64,000 nucleotides of DNA from MGIIb-O1 sp002457595 (GTDB lineage: Archaea; Thermoplasmatota; Poseidoniia; Poseidoniales; Thalassarchaeaceae): assembly GCA_045568115.1 (NCBI GenBank), contig JBJLBO010000005.1, positions 372,001 to 436,000 on the forward strand. Direction: 5' to 3'. The notes under the pieces were generated by a model. The model did not search any database. It had not been told where the DNA came from and worked only from the letters and a program-made list of their open reading frames with translations. This document shows, in pieces, positions 27,487-36,473 of this stretch; positions within the stretch are counted from its first letter, which is position 1; every line of letters begins with the position of its first letter. The position numbers and the translations under genes are program-made.

Positions 27487-27501
27487 ACCCTCGGGGGTCA
27501 A
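27483..27501. repeat. Compact hairpin at the Cgi121 stop codon
   Basis: TTGAACCC and GGGGTCAA pair with one mismatch around a 3-base loop TCG. The stem includes the stop codon. Possible transcript-end or intercistronic stem. Confidence 0.35.
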
Positions 27502-27547
27502 ACTGATAGACAAGTGATTTCACCAGCAACAGAGGGATGAGGATTAG

Positions 27548-29230
27548 ATGGGATTCGTACCAGATGAGTTAGACGGTAGTTCTTGGATTGAAATCGAGCC
27601 TTATATGAATGACCTAAGGAATAGGGAACTTTCTTGCTCAAGTTGTTTGGAGACATTCATTCATGACCGATCTGCTCTTTCAGAAATCATCTCAGAAGCT
27701 AGAGCCCGACTTTACATCAATATGACTTGTCACACTAATGATGAGAAGATTCAGGAAGCATGGATGAACTTTGTTGAGAATGTACAACCTAAGTTGTCCG
27801 AATATAGTGATATTCTAAACAAAAGAATAGTTCAGCATCCATCGATTGATGAATTGCCAGAGCGTTATGGTATTCTAATCAAAGGACTCAAAACTGACAT
27901 TGAAATTTTCCGTGAAGAAAATATTCCTCTTCAAACTAAGGTTACAAAACTTGATACAAAATATGACGAAATTTGTGGAGCTCAAATTATTGATTTTGAT
28001 GGAGAAAAAAAGACAATTCCTCAGATGGCAATATATCTTGAAAACACAGATCGCTCTGTTAGAGAGGCGGCTTGGCGTGCCGTTGCACAAAGAAGATTCG
28101 AAGATTCTGATAAATTTTCAGAAATCTTTGATGAAATGATTCAGATAAGACATCAGATAGCTACCAATGCGGGATTCGATGGGTTTCAGCAATATATGTT
28201 CGCTGCAATGCATCGATTTGATTACACAATCGAAGATTGTCTAGAATTCCATAATTCTATCGAAGTTGTATGTCAACCACTACGTCATAAGACTGATGTA
28301 GAACGAATGCAAGAACTCCAACTTAAGTCACTCCGTCCTTGGGATATGGGAGTGGATGTGAAAGGAAGAACACCTCTAAAACCATTCATTAGTGTACAAG
28401 ATTTAGTCGATGGCTGCTCTAGAATGTTCCACTCAATGTCTGAAGAATTAGGAACGCTTTTTGATAAATTAGATGCGAATGATTGCTTAGACTTAGATAG
28501 CCGGCCTGGAAAGGCCCCCGGTGGTTACCAGTATTACCTACAGAAGAGTAGGATGCCATTTATTTTCATGAACGCAGCAGGAACACAACGAAATGTTGAG
28601 ACAATGATTCACGAAGCTGGACATGCATTTCACTCGTTCTACAGCGGCCATCTGGATCTAATTCATGAGCGAAACTCGCCGATTGAATTTGCAGAGGTTG
28701 CGAGTATGTCTATGGAACTTCTAACCCACCCTCAATGGGATGAGTTCTATTCGAAAGAAGATGCAAATAGAGCAAGAAGAAACCATCTAGAAGATATCAT
28801 CGCGTTCATGCCTTGGTGTGCAACAATAGACGCCTTCCAACATTGGATTTATGCAAATCCAAATCATTCCCGTGAAGAAAGAGAACAGAAGTGGCTGCAA
28901 CTTGGAGAAAGATTTGGAGCAAAATTAGACCATAGTGGCTTAGAAGACTATAGAAAATTATCATGGCAAAGACAAGGCCACCTCTTCGGAGTCCCATTTT
29001 ACTATGTTGACTATGGAATAGCCCAACTAGGTGCACTTCAGATGTGGCAATATCACCGAAATGATGCGGCTGCCGCTCTGACAAAATACAAGTCTGGACT
29101 TTCTCTAGGATATACAATGGGACTTGCTGATTTATTCAAGGCCAGCGACTTGTCACTATCCTTCAGTGAAGAGCACGTTAGAAACCTAATCGGAGAAATT
29201 GAAAACACATTAGATAAAGTTCCAATTTGA
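27548..29230 (+). CDS. M3-family oligoendopeptidase (PepF-like)
   Basis: The 560-residue cytoplasmic peptidase has the M3 zinc motif HEAGHAFHSF at about 354-363 and the downstream Glu in EFAEVASMSMELL. The family substrate loop GAPGGYQYYLQKS-like stretch (KAPGGYQYYL) precedes it, and GRFGAKLDHSGLEDY-type C-terminal motifs follow (GERFGAKLDHSG, YYVDYGIAQLGALQMW). M3 enzymes degrade short peptides, here likely those imported after extracellular proteolysis. A purine-rich leader (GAGGGATGAGG) precedes ATG 27548. Confidence 0.93.
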   Translation: MGFVPDELDGSSWIEIEPYMNDLRNRELSCSSCLETFIHDRSALSEIISEARARLYINMTCHTNDEKIQEAWMNFVENVQPKLSEYSDILNKRIVQHPSIDELPERYGILIKGLKTDIEIFREENIPLQTKVTKLDTKYDEICGAQIIDFDGEKKTIPQMAIYLENTDRSVREAAWRAVAQRRFEDSDKFSEIFDEMIQIRHQIATNAGFDGFQQYMFAAMHRFDYTIEDCLEFHNSIEVVCQPLRHKTDVERMQELQLKSLRPWDMGVDVKGRTPLKPFISVQDLVDGCSRMFHSMSEELGTLFDKLDANDCLDLDSRPGKAPGGYQYYLQKSRMPFIFMNAAGTQRNVETMIHEAGHAFHSFYSGHLDLIHERNSPIEFAEVASMSMELLTHPQWDEFYSKEDANRARRNHLEDIIAFMPWCATIDAFQHWIYANPNHSREEREQKWLQLGERFGAKLDHSGLEDYRKLSWQRQGHLFGVPFYYVDYGIAQLGALQMWQYHRNDAAAALTKYKSGLSLGYTMGLADLFKASDLSLSFSEEHVRNLIGEIENTLDKVPI

Positions 29231-29289
29231 TTAATAATTGAAGACAAGCAAATAGAGAAATTGATGAACTTGATTCTAAACGGAAATCC

Positions 29290-29925
29290 ATGTCAGAACA
29301 CACGCTAGTACAGAAATTGATTGCAGAATTTGTTGGAACCTTCTTTTTAGCACTCACTATTTGCACTGCAGCAGTTCATGGTTCTGCAGGTGATTACGCA
29401 CCTTTTGCCATTGCATCTACACTCATGGTTATGATTTATGGTTTAGGTCATGTTTCTGGTGCTCACTTCAATCCGGCCGTAACAATTGGAATTTGGTTGA
29501 GGGGAGCATGTGATAAAGAAGAAGTAGCTCCATATATAGCAACCCAAATTATTGCTGGTTCTTTAGCTGCTATATCTTCATCTAATATTCTAATTACTAA
29601 TCCAAAACCGGATGCTCTTGAAATGAATACCCTTTCTGCATTAGGAGCTGAATTTTTCTTTACATTTGCTCTAGTGTTTGTTATTCTAAATGTAGCCACT
29701 AACGAAGAAAATTCTGGAAACCAATACTATGGTGCTGCAATTGCGTTCGTAGTACTTTCAGGAGCACTCACAGTAGGTGGGATATCAGGAGGCTCTTTCA
29801 ATCCTGCCGTTACATCTGCACTACTAGTGAGTGATGTTCTAGAAGTAACTGATATATGGATACATTTAATCCCACAAATTACTGGAGCAGGTGTTGCAGT
29901 TTTAGCGTACAGAGCTATTGAATAG
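29290..29925 (+). CDS. Aquaporin / MIP-family channel
   Basis: The 211-residue protein has six membrane segments and two half-helix NPA boxes: SGAHFNPAVTIG at about 57-68 and GGSFNPAVTSALL at about 172-184. The fold gives a tetrameric pore for water, glycerol or small neutral solutes. The second box lacks the Arg that normally follows NPA and forms the selectivity filter; Val is there instead. It begins 59 bases after the M3 peptidase stop. Its substrate is therefore less certain than the family. Confidence 0.9.
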   Translation: MSEHTLVQKLIAEFVGTFFLALTICTAAVHGSAGDYAPFAIASTLMVMIYGLGHVSGAHFNPAVTIGIWLRGACDKEEVAPYIATQIIAGSLAAISSSNILITNPKPDALEMNTLSALGAEFFFTFALVFVILNVATNEENSGNQYYGAAIAFVVLSGALTVGGISGGSFNPAVTSALLVSDVLEVTDIWIHLIPQITGAGVAVLAYRAIE

Positions 29926-29958
29926 AAAGATCTTGTTCGGACCCCAAGGGCCTCAAAA

Positions 29959-30966
29959 TCAATCTTTGAGACCCTCGGCAGTCACGGTAAACACGGCCTC
30001 TCCTTCTGGAAGATTCGGGCTATCAACTAGGCGAGCAATTCTTCGCCCTCCCTTTGACTTCCTCAAATAGAGGCGGAATGTACTTGCATGACCAACAATG
30101 TGTCCTCCAATGGCCTTGGTTGGATCTCCCCACAATGCATCTGGTCTGGACATAACTTGATTAGTAACAAGAACTAGTGCATTATGAACATCTGATAATT
30201 GCTTTAGTTCCTTCAAGTGACGATTGAGTTTTTGTTGACGGGGAGCCAACTGACCTCTCCCCACATATTCTGCACGGAAATGACTGGTGAGAGAATCTAC
30301 AATTATCAATTTAACATCAATATTTTTGGATGCCCTCTTGATCTCATCAACTAGGAGCATTTGGTGTGCTGAATTGTAAGCACGAGCAACATGAATCCTG
30401 TCAAGAACCTGGATTGGATCCAAACCAACTCCCTCAGCCATTTGAGCGATTCTCTCAGGACGGAATGTATCTTCTGTATCTATGTAGAAAACCTCTCCAT
30501 CAAATCCACCTTGCTCAAGAGGAAGTAATGTGTTAACAGCTAACTGATGGCCTATCTGTGTTTTTCCACTACCAAACTCACCGTATACCTCGACAATTGC
30601 TTGGGTTTCGAAGCCTCCACCTAATAATTCGTCAAGAGCAGCAGATCCGGAAGTCAGTTTCTGTACTTCACTTCGGCGTTCAAGTAGAGTGTTTCCAGAA
30701 ACGAATCCACCAATATTTGCCAATTTCTTTGCTCCTTGAATTATCTTTGAGGATACTGCCTCACCAAGTTCAGCTTGTTCACCTAATTCAGTAGGGCTCA
30801 TTACTGCAATTGCAAGTAATTCGTCGAATCCTGCTTCTCGTAATTTTTCTGCGGTCGCAGGTCCCACACCTGGTAAGTCCTCTATGGTTGCTTGTTGTTC
30901 ATCAACATCAATCATTATCGAACCGTCGTCTTCTTCCATTTTCTCACTCGCTGTCTTTTTGGCCAT
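29959..30966 (-). CDS. radA: DNA repair and recombination protein RadA
   Basis: The 335-residue archaeal recombinase has the N-terminal helix-hairpin-helix domain (IEDLPGVGPATAEKLREAGF near 28-47), the linker polymerisation region, Walker A GEFGSGKT at about 126-133, Walker B LIIVDSLTSHFRAEY and loop regions ending in GGHIVGHASTFRLYLRK. It forms ATP-dependent filaments on single-stranded DNA. A striking inverted repeat lies upstream at 31041-31094. Confidence 0.96.
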   Translation of the reverse strand: MAKKTASEKMEEDDGSIMIDVDEQQATIEDLPGVGPATAEKLREAGFDELLAIAVMSPTELGEQAELGEAVSSKIIQGAKKLANIGGFVSGNTLLERRSEVQKLTSGSAALDELLGGGFETQAIVEVYGEFGSGKTQIGHQLAVNTLLPLEQGGFDGEVFYIDTEDTFRPERIAQMAEGVGLDPIQVLDRIHVARAYNSAHQMLLVDEIKRASKNIDVKLIIVDSLTSHFRAEYVGRGQLAPRQQKLNRHLKELKQLSDVHNALVLVTNQVMSRPDALWGDPTKAIGGHIVGHASTFRLYLRKSKGGRRIARLVDSPNLPEGEAVFTVTAEGLKD

Positions 30967-31040
30967 CTATCTCGCCTTTCCTACACCTAATCTGACTTCC
31001 TTTCGGTATATGAAGAACTGATTGACCCCCTTCACTAGAT

Positions 31041-31094
31041 TGAAAGTGAAATCGGCGGTCTATAAGCGAGCAGTGTGTTATTATTTCACTTTCA
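31041..31094 (-). promoter_or_regulatory. 12-base inverted repeat flanking a TATA-like element upstream of radA
   Basis: TGAAAGTGAAAT (31041-31052) and ATTTCACTTTCA (31083-31094) are perfect reverse complements with a 30-base spacer. The spacer holds CTTATAGAC on the minus strand (31058-31066), a candidate TATA box about 92 bases upstream of radA. The layout suggests a regulated promoter with two half-sites. Confidence 0.5.
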
Positions 31095-31164
31095 CTTTGT
31101 AATTTTTTGTATTAAATGTAATTCTAAATTCTTCGATTTGCATTACTTATTGATTAGAGGGAAA

Positions 31165-31242
31165 TGGTAGCGAGTGGTGGATTTGAACCACCGGTCTCCG
31201 GGTTATGAGCCCGACGAGATAACCTGGCTACTCAAACTCGCT
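31165..31242 (-). tRNA. Initiator tRNA-Met (anticodon CAU)
   Basis: Acceptor arms AGCGAGT and ACTCGCT pair fully with an A1-U72 pair. The anticodon arm TCGGG-CTCATAA-CCCGG has three consecutive G-C pairs, the mark of initiator tRNA. The T arm is GGTGG-TTCAAAT-CCACC. CCA is encoded. No intron is present. Confidence 0.93.
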
Positions 31243-31353
31243 AGCCATCCCTGAGGCATCGGTTATTTGAACAGCGCGGGATAACAGAATCACTATGAGT
31301 TTCAAAGCAGAACAGTCTTGAGCAGTCTGCTACCCGGCAGAAAGGGAGCGGAC

Positions 31354-32728
31354 ATGAGTAATCGAATGTTGATTCAGAATTCATCGATGGTAATCGGTGG
31401 TCGTGTTGTCGATGGTGACCTAAGAGTTGTAGGTAACACAATTAGCACAATTGCAGAAGGAGGAGGGCTTTCTGCAGATTCTGGCGAAGTCATTATTGAT
31501 GCTGAAGGATTGTTCCTTTTACCAGGGGCAATTGACCCACAAGTACACTTCAGAGAACCAGGACAGCCTGAGAAAGAAGATATTGGTAGTGGAAGTCGTG
31601 CTGCCGCAGCAGGAGGAGTCACTTCTTTCTTAGATATGCCAAATAATTTCCCTGCTGCAACCACATTGAAGGCAATGCAATCAAAGATTGATTCTGCTGC
31701 TCGTAATGCAGTAACTCATCACGGCTTCTTTATCGGAGCAACGCCGAACAATGTCAGTGATTTGCAAGATGCAGTAGGTACTCCCGATAATCCTTCACCA
31801 ACTGATGGGGTTTGTGGAATCAAGGTATTCATGGGTAGCAGTACTGGAGATCTTCTTGTTCATCAACAAAAACATCTTGAGAATATTTTTGCCAATACTG
31901 GTGGAATAATCGCAACACATGCTGAAGATGAAGACCGACTGAATGAACGCTGGCCCGAATTCCAACATAGAACCGACATCGCTGCCCATGCCGAATGGAG
32001 GGACGATACCTGTGCGCTAATGGCAACTCAGAGAGCTTCTGCACTTGCCAAGGATCATGATCACAGATTGCACGTTCTTCATCTTACTAGTGGAATAGAA
32101 GCGGATTGGTTGGCTTCAAACAAAGGAGACCTAATCACCACTGAAGCTTGTCCACAACACCTCACATTCGATGATACCGATGTCGAGCGAATTGGTACTC
32201 GGCTGAAGATGAACCCTCCTATTCGCTACTCGCACGATCGTGACACTTTGTGGAAGCGACTGAAAGATGGAACGATTGATTGTATCGCCACCGATCACGC
32301 TCCACACACACTAGAAAACAAAAACCTAGGATTCCCAAAGGCACACTCGGGAATGCCAGGTGTTGAAACATCTCTACCATGCATGCTAACACATGCTTCA
32401 GAAGGCATGTGCTCAGTCACAGATGTTGCTCGCTGGATGTGTGAAGGACCAGCTAATGTCTATGGAATGGAAGGTAAAGGAAGACTCGCTGAGGGCTACG
32501 ACGCTGACCTCAGTTCTAGTCGACATGGAGACAAGGCGAGTCATCCAAGATTCAGACACTTGGACTCGAGTTGGCTGGTCACCGTACGCAGGGTGCGAAC
32601 TTACTGGTTGGCCAATCTATACGATCGTTGATGGTCAAGTTGTTCACCAAAGACAGAGAGATGGCCCTCTAAGAGGCACGGCCGTAGCATCCGCAGGAAG
32701 TGCAGGCCGGCCTCTAAGGTTCAGATAA
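31354..32728 (+). CDS. pyrC: Dihydroorotase, interrupted by an apparent +1 frameshift near 32509-32514
   Basis: Pyrimidine synthesis enzyme that cyclises carbamoyl-aspartate. From ATG 31354 the frame shows DPQVHFREPG (about 62), AAGGVTSFLDMPN, the Lys of GIKVFMGSSTG, HAED, HVLHLTSG and TDHAPH. After GYDADL it degrades into non-family sequence and stops at 32631. The +1 frame supplies the expected end: VLVDMETRRVIQDSD, then SPYAGCELTGWPIYTIVDGQ, stopping at 32728. Removing one base of the CTC at 32509-32511 rejoins them into 457 residues with DLVLVD. The first His of the HxH metal pair is Gln here (QVH), as I recall in Bacteroidetes-type enzymes. A sequencing indel is as likely as a real mutation. 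Confidence 0.87.
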
Positions 32729-32742
32729 TCCTAAGCAATTTC

Positions 32743-35142
32743 TCAGGACCCTTCAGGATCTGTTCCATCACCCGATGGTGACTCAGATTCTTCAGAGTCG
32801 GCTACCTCGACTTCGTCATCGTAGTATTTTTCTGTAATCGCTTGGCCTGGAATCTCCAGTTCAACAATTGGTGTTAGGTCATCGGTTAGATGAACTGTAG
32901 CACCAAGAGCAGAGAAGGCATAGACATAGTCTCCCATGAAGATTGAACGGCGGATACTGGTTGTGCTACCATACCACCAATTAGACAAACCATTTTCGTT
33001 GTTGTAGAAGCTTGAATGGTTTACATCACCATGAAGAGAGAGAGTTAGATTCTCGGTATCAACCTCGATTAACTTCAGCATAGAGACATACTCGTAACCG
33101 TAGTGAGTATAGGTGACCCCGTTTTCGATTATCTCATCGTAGATGTATCTCTGAGTAGACAGAGGTACTGCGAGTAAATTGTCTGGTGCCCAGTAGGTGA
33201 ATGCCTTATGCTCGTAGGTCGCTTCCGACCAGGACCAAGACCAACCACAACTGCGCACATTTTCACAGTTCTCATCAGTATAAGCAGGGGAAATAGGCAA
33301 TGTATCTGCGAGGGTAGGATTAGTTGGATCGCTAACGTCAAACAGAGATATCTGAGTCACTGACCAATCTAGGCCTAATCCGTCCTCACCGCCACCAATT
33401 CCTATGGTTAGTAATGTATTTTCATCTACTGGATGAATGTAAGTTGACACACCAGGGATTTCTAACTCTCCTAGAATTGTTGGATTGGACGGGTCGGACA
33501 AATCAATGACCCAGAGCGGGTCCATGTTTTCGAACGTTACAAGATATGCGCGGTCACCCATGAATCGAGCGCTCCAAATTCTCTCACCCTCGGCTATGTC
33601 TCCGATATGACCTATCTGTTGTAGTTCTGCGGAGTCATCTTCACACCCCTCAGGAATCATGCATTCAAATGCCTCAAGTGTGAACACATTGTTAGTAGGA
33701 CCAGTCCAATTATCGGTATCCATCCACCATCGGCCCCACATGTCTTCAGTTGTAGCAACACGGATTACTCCAATACTCTCAGAAAGAGAAAATTGGTCTT
33801 GAACCGTTCCAGCCACACGACCTGAGGCAACATACGTGGTCGAACCAGCTTGGCTGATGTCGAAAGCATGGATATTTGTAGCATCCTCAAATTCTGTGTT
33901 TCTCCAGAACCACCACCAGTCATTGGCAGGCTCAGCGAGAATTAGTACATCTTGAGAAGCATAAACATGAGCCCAAGAAGATGCTATATGATCAACTTCA
34001 ACTTGTATATCTTCAGAAAGCATCTCAATTGTCATTATCGAAGTGAAGCCACGCGCAACACTGTCTGTACTGGCAGCAAACTCCGAGCAGTCATTTGAAG
34101 TGGATGAGTGTGAAATAAAACCTGCAGAGGTCATTTCGTAAATGTGAGGAGCAAAATCATCCATTGTCAAAGAGTCGATGACTAGGAGATTATTGTTGAT
34201 TGTCTCATTAAGATGAAAAGACCATGCTGCCATCCTTGCATCCTCATCTTCAATAGACCAGTAGTCAGAAGGAAGGTCAACCCAGTATCGTAGACCGTCA
34301 AAGTTTGCATAGTTGTGAGTTACCGAACGAACAGTACCATCAACCATCCTTGCAGTGTGATAGTTTCCTTCAATGTACAACTCACGCTCTACTTGAGGAT
34401 CTGCGCGGTCAGTAATATCTACAACGGTATACTTGACCAAGTTCTGAACCCGGTAGTAAGTGTAGACATTGTCTCCTTCACCCCATTGTACCTCTTCCAT
34501 CAATTCTGAACGGAGAGGATCATTTTCATCGAGACTCCAAGCGTTAATCGTTGATGCAATGACTATTCGATCTCCATCAATCATCATCTGCATTGGATAA
34601 CCTTGTAGAGTTAGGTTTGACTCAAGAGTCAATTCACCAAACTCAGGAACTCCCATGATTACCAGAAGATTTCCATTCAACATGTAGATGTGATATCCAT
34701 CTGTCTTCAGGAAGTCAGCCTCATCCACACCTGCTTCCTGATTATTAGTTCCTGAGTAATCGCCTTCTCGAGAGGCTGAATTCCCGCCGTCACTTTCTGC
34801 AGCAGTTCCAGTAGCGCCGTCCTCAGCGAAAGCAATATCATCTTCCAGCCACATCCATCCGCCACCAATCCAGTGATAGTAGGATTCTTGATCTAGTCGA
34901 ACCAACATTTCATTTTGTAGAGAGTCTTTGAGATCATCCAGTAAGGTGTCGCAGTCATCATATTCTTCCAGTACAGCATTTTCACTACGAACTCGTTCCG
35001 GCAAATCGATTTGAGGATAATCACCAATTACGATATCGATTGTATCATCAATTTCTTCCACTATATCATCAATTGCTGCTAAACAACCAGATGTCAGCAT
35101 CATAGTGAGTACGAGCAAAGTCGCCGTTTGGGTTCGTTCCAT
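32743..35142 (-). CDS. Secreted beta-propeller lipoprotein (COG4880-like)
   Basis: The 799-residue protein from ATG 35142 starts with a lipoprotein signal: TATLLVLTMMLTSGC, with the lipobox Cys near 20. An acidic region precedes a propeller-like body with repeated motifs such as GNLLVIMGVPE, YPMQMMIDGDRIVIAS, DRAYLVTFENMDPLWVIDLSDPSNP and SLFDVSDPTNP. These match secreted proteins with C-terminal beta-propeller domains distantly related to WD40. It ends in an acidic Ser/Glu tail. The frame opens at 35196, but the lipobox fixes 35142. Function unknown; probably a surface binding or scaffold protein. Confidence 0.82.
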   Translation of the reverse strand: MERTQTATLLVLTMMLTSGCLAAIDDIVEEIDDTIDIVIGDYPQIDLPERVRSENAVLEEYDDCDTLLDDLKDSLQNEMLVRLDQESYYHWIGGGWMWLEDDIAFAEDGATGTAAESDGGNSASREGDYSGTNNQEAGVDEADFLKTDGYHIYMLNGNLLVIMGVPEFGELTLESNLTLQGYPMQMMIDGDRIVIASTINAWSLDENDPLRSELMEEVQWGEGDNVYTYYRVQNLVKYTVVDITDRADPQVERELYIEGNYHTARMVDGTVRSVTHNYANFDGLRYWVDLPSDYWSIEDEDARMAAWSFHLNETINNNLLVIDSLTMDDFAPHIYEMTSAGFISHSSTSNDCSEFAASTDSVARGFTSIMTIEMLSEDIQVEVDHIASSWAHVYASQDVLILAEPANDWWWFWRNTEFEDATNIHAFDISQAGSTTYVASGRVAGTVQDQFSLSESIGVIRVATTEDMWGRWWMDTDNWTGPTNNVFTLEAFECMIPEGCEDDSAELQQIGHIGDIAEGERIWSARFMGDRAYLVTFENMDPLWVIDLSDPSNPTILGELEIPGVSTYIHPVDENTLLTIGIGGGEDGLGLDWSVTQISLFDVSDPTNPTLADTLPISPAYTDENCENVRSCGWSWSWSEATYEHKAFTYWAPDNLLAVPLSTQRYIYDEIIENGVTYTHYGYEYVSMLKLIEVDTENLTLSLHGDVNHSSFYNNENGLSNWWYGSTTSIRRSIFMGDYVYAFSALGATVHLTDDLTPIVELEIPGQAITEKYYDDEVEVADSEESESPSGDGTDPEGS

Positions 35143-35204
35143 GTCTAAACCGAATGATACTCTGGATATCAATAACTTGGTAATATGATTTGACAATATT
35201 TCCC

Positions 35205-35405
35205 TTATGCATGTACGGTAATCGTTTGAAATCCGGGGTTCGGGTTGCTAAACCATGGCGTTGGAGCTGGATTTCCTGTGTCATCCTCCTCAAGTTCCTC
35301 GGCTTTCGTTTGTTCAGCTATCCCCACCTCCAGGACGGAGGCGAGACCGCCTGCCCCAACCATGAAGATCAAGGCGGCAAAGTGTATGTCCGCATTCCGG
35401 TGCAT
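35205..35405 (-). CDS. Possible small membrane protein in the 35.1-35.5 kb gap
   Basis: The 66-residue ORF from ATG 35405 has one hydrophobic segment (about 8-28, IHFAALIFMVGAGGLASVLEV), then an acidic stretch and a Pro/Asn tail. It is more GC-rich than its neighbours and lies upstream of, and in the same direction as, the propeller lipoprotein. No family is recognised. It could be a chance ORF; a competing plus-strand ORF overlaps it. Confidence 0.4.
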   Translation of the reverse strand: MHRNADIHFAALIFMVGAGGLASVLEVGIAEQTKAEELEEDDTGNPAPTPWFSNPNPGFQTITVHA

Positions 35406-35497
35406 CAAACCCCTATCATCGTCATCTGCATGATAAGTGACTTGGCTTCTTGAGTCGGCCTTGCATCATTCACAAAAATTAGTGGATTTGAATTTTT

Positions 35498-35514
35498 GAG
35501 TATACAAAAAATAT
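35498..35514 (+). promoter_or_regulatory. TATA-like element before the small membrane gene cluster
   Basis: GAGTATACAAAAAATAT lies 28-44 bases upstream of ATG 35542 in an AT-rich gap, giving a very short leader. It probably starts the 35542-36977 transcript. Confidence 0.45.
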
Positions 35515-35541
35515 CATAGAGAGGGGCACTCTCTCAATTGT

Positions 35542-35742
35542 ATGAGTATGGTTGTTGATGTACTCGATTTTCTATCTATTGCAGGGTGCTTTCTACCTAT
35601 CCTCTATTTCCTTTATCTTTGGATAAGATTCGGGTGGTCAGGGGCTTGGGTAAAGGTAGACATGCTTTGGCACAACCAAGCTGGCAGCAAGTATCCTTTC
35701 GAGAGTGATGAAGAGGACAAGCATACGAATAAAGATGAGTAA
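35542..35742 (+). CDS. Small single-pass membrane protein
   Basis: The 66-residue protein has one strongly hydrophobic helix (about 10-31, LSIAGCFLPILYFLYLWIRFGW) and a charged C-terminal tail rich in Asp, Glu and Lys. It heads a run of three plus-strand genes with membrane segments. ATG 35542 follows a TATA-like element; ATG 35548 is an alternative. No family recognised. Confidence 0.6.
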   Translation: MSMVVDVLDFLSIAGCFLPILYFLYLWIRFGWSGAWVKVDMLWHNQAGSKYPFESDEEDKHTNKDE

Positions 35743-35797
35743 TTCACAGGATAGTACAATGTGTCGTGTGAACTTTCATTAATTCTGTAATTATCCG

Positions 35798-36457
35798 ATG
35801 AACATGCACAAGGTACCAAAGCTGGTTCTTGGCCTTGGTGGGATTCTCTTTGTTATCGGTTGGGCAATCATCATGATGGATCCTATGGGTGTAGACTCCT
35901 CTTCTCCATCAAGCGAGGATTGGAGTGGTACATTGATGTTTGAAGACTCTACTCCAACTACTTTTGAAAGCGAGTTCAAGTGGGCTGCAACCTACAACGT
36001 ATTTGTTCAGGATGGTTCAACCGTCACGGTTGAGGTACTCAATAGTGATATTGATGATATTTTCTGGCCTTGTGAATTAGATGACGAATGTGATGAGTTC
36101 GATGTTGATGGGCACATCAATGGCTACCATTACATCGGTGAATTGGATTTCGAAGAGGAAGGCACAGGCATATACAATCCATTTACAAAGAGTGGCACAT
36201 ATGAGATTAGTTTCACTGAAGAGAATGGTGAAACTGTCAATGTTATGATTCGTGAAGATACAAGCTTCGAAGGATTCCTTGCCGTTGCCGGCGGAGTTAT
36301 CAGCTGCTTTGCTGGTATCATTATCCTCATCATTGGCAGCATTTTGTCAAAAGTGATGAAAGAGAATCCAAAAGTGGAACTCACATCAACTGTGAACGAT
36401 GAACCAAGAGTTAGCAATTCAGAAATAAGTAAGAGTGAGATTGGGATGAGTCGGTAG
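35798..36457 (+). CDS. Two-pass membrane protein with an acidic extracellular domain
   Basis: The 219-residue protein has membrane helices at about 8-26 (VLGLGGILFVIGWAIIMM) and 160-185 (AVAGGVISCFAGIIILIIGSIL). Between them is an acidic, beta-rich domain with one close Cys pair (WPCELDDECDEF). The tail after the second helix is Ser/Glu-rich. The exposed domain probably folds outside the cell. It follows the small membrane gene by 55 bases and precedes another membrane gene by 16 bases. I do not recognise the family. Confidence 0.75.
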   Translation: MNMHKVPKLVLGLGGILFVIGWAIIMMDPMGVDSSSPSSEDWSGTLMFEDSTPTTFESEFKWAATYNVFVQDGSTVTVEVLNSDIDDIFWPCELDDECDEFDVDGHINGYHYIGELDFEEEGTGIYNPFTKSGTYEISFTEENGETVNVMIREDTSFEGFLAVAGGVISCFAGIIILIIGSILSKVMKENPKVELTSTVNDEPRVSNSEISKSEIGMSR

Positions 36458-36473
36458 TAATCAGGTGAATTAG

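Noticed and set aside
32500..32520. Programmed +1 frameshift in pyrC
   Set aside because: No slippery run or stop codon at the shift point and no known recoding in this family; an indel is simpler.
32393..32728. Separate plus-strand ORF overlapping the pyrC end
   Set aside because: Only its second half is meaningful and it is the dihydroorotase C-terminus in the shifted frame.
35190..35453. 87-residue plus-strand ORF in the 35.1-35.5 kb gap
   Set aside because: It competes with the minus-strand small membrane ORF, has odd composition and no clear start signal.
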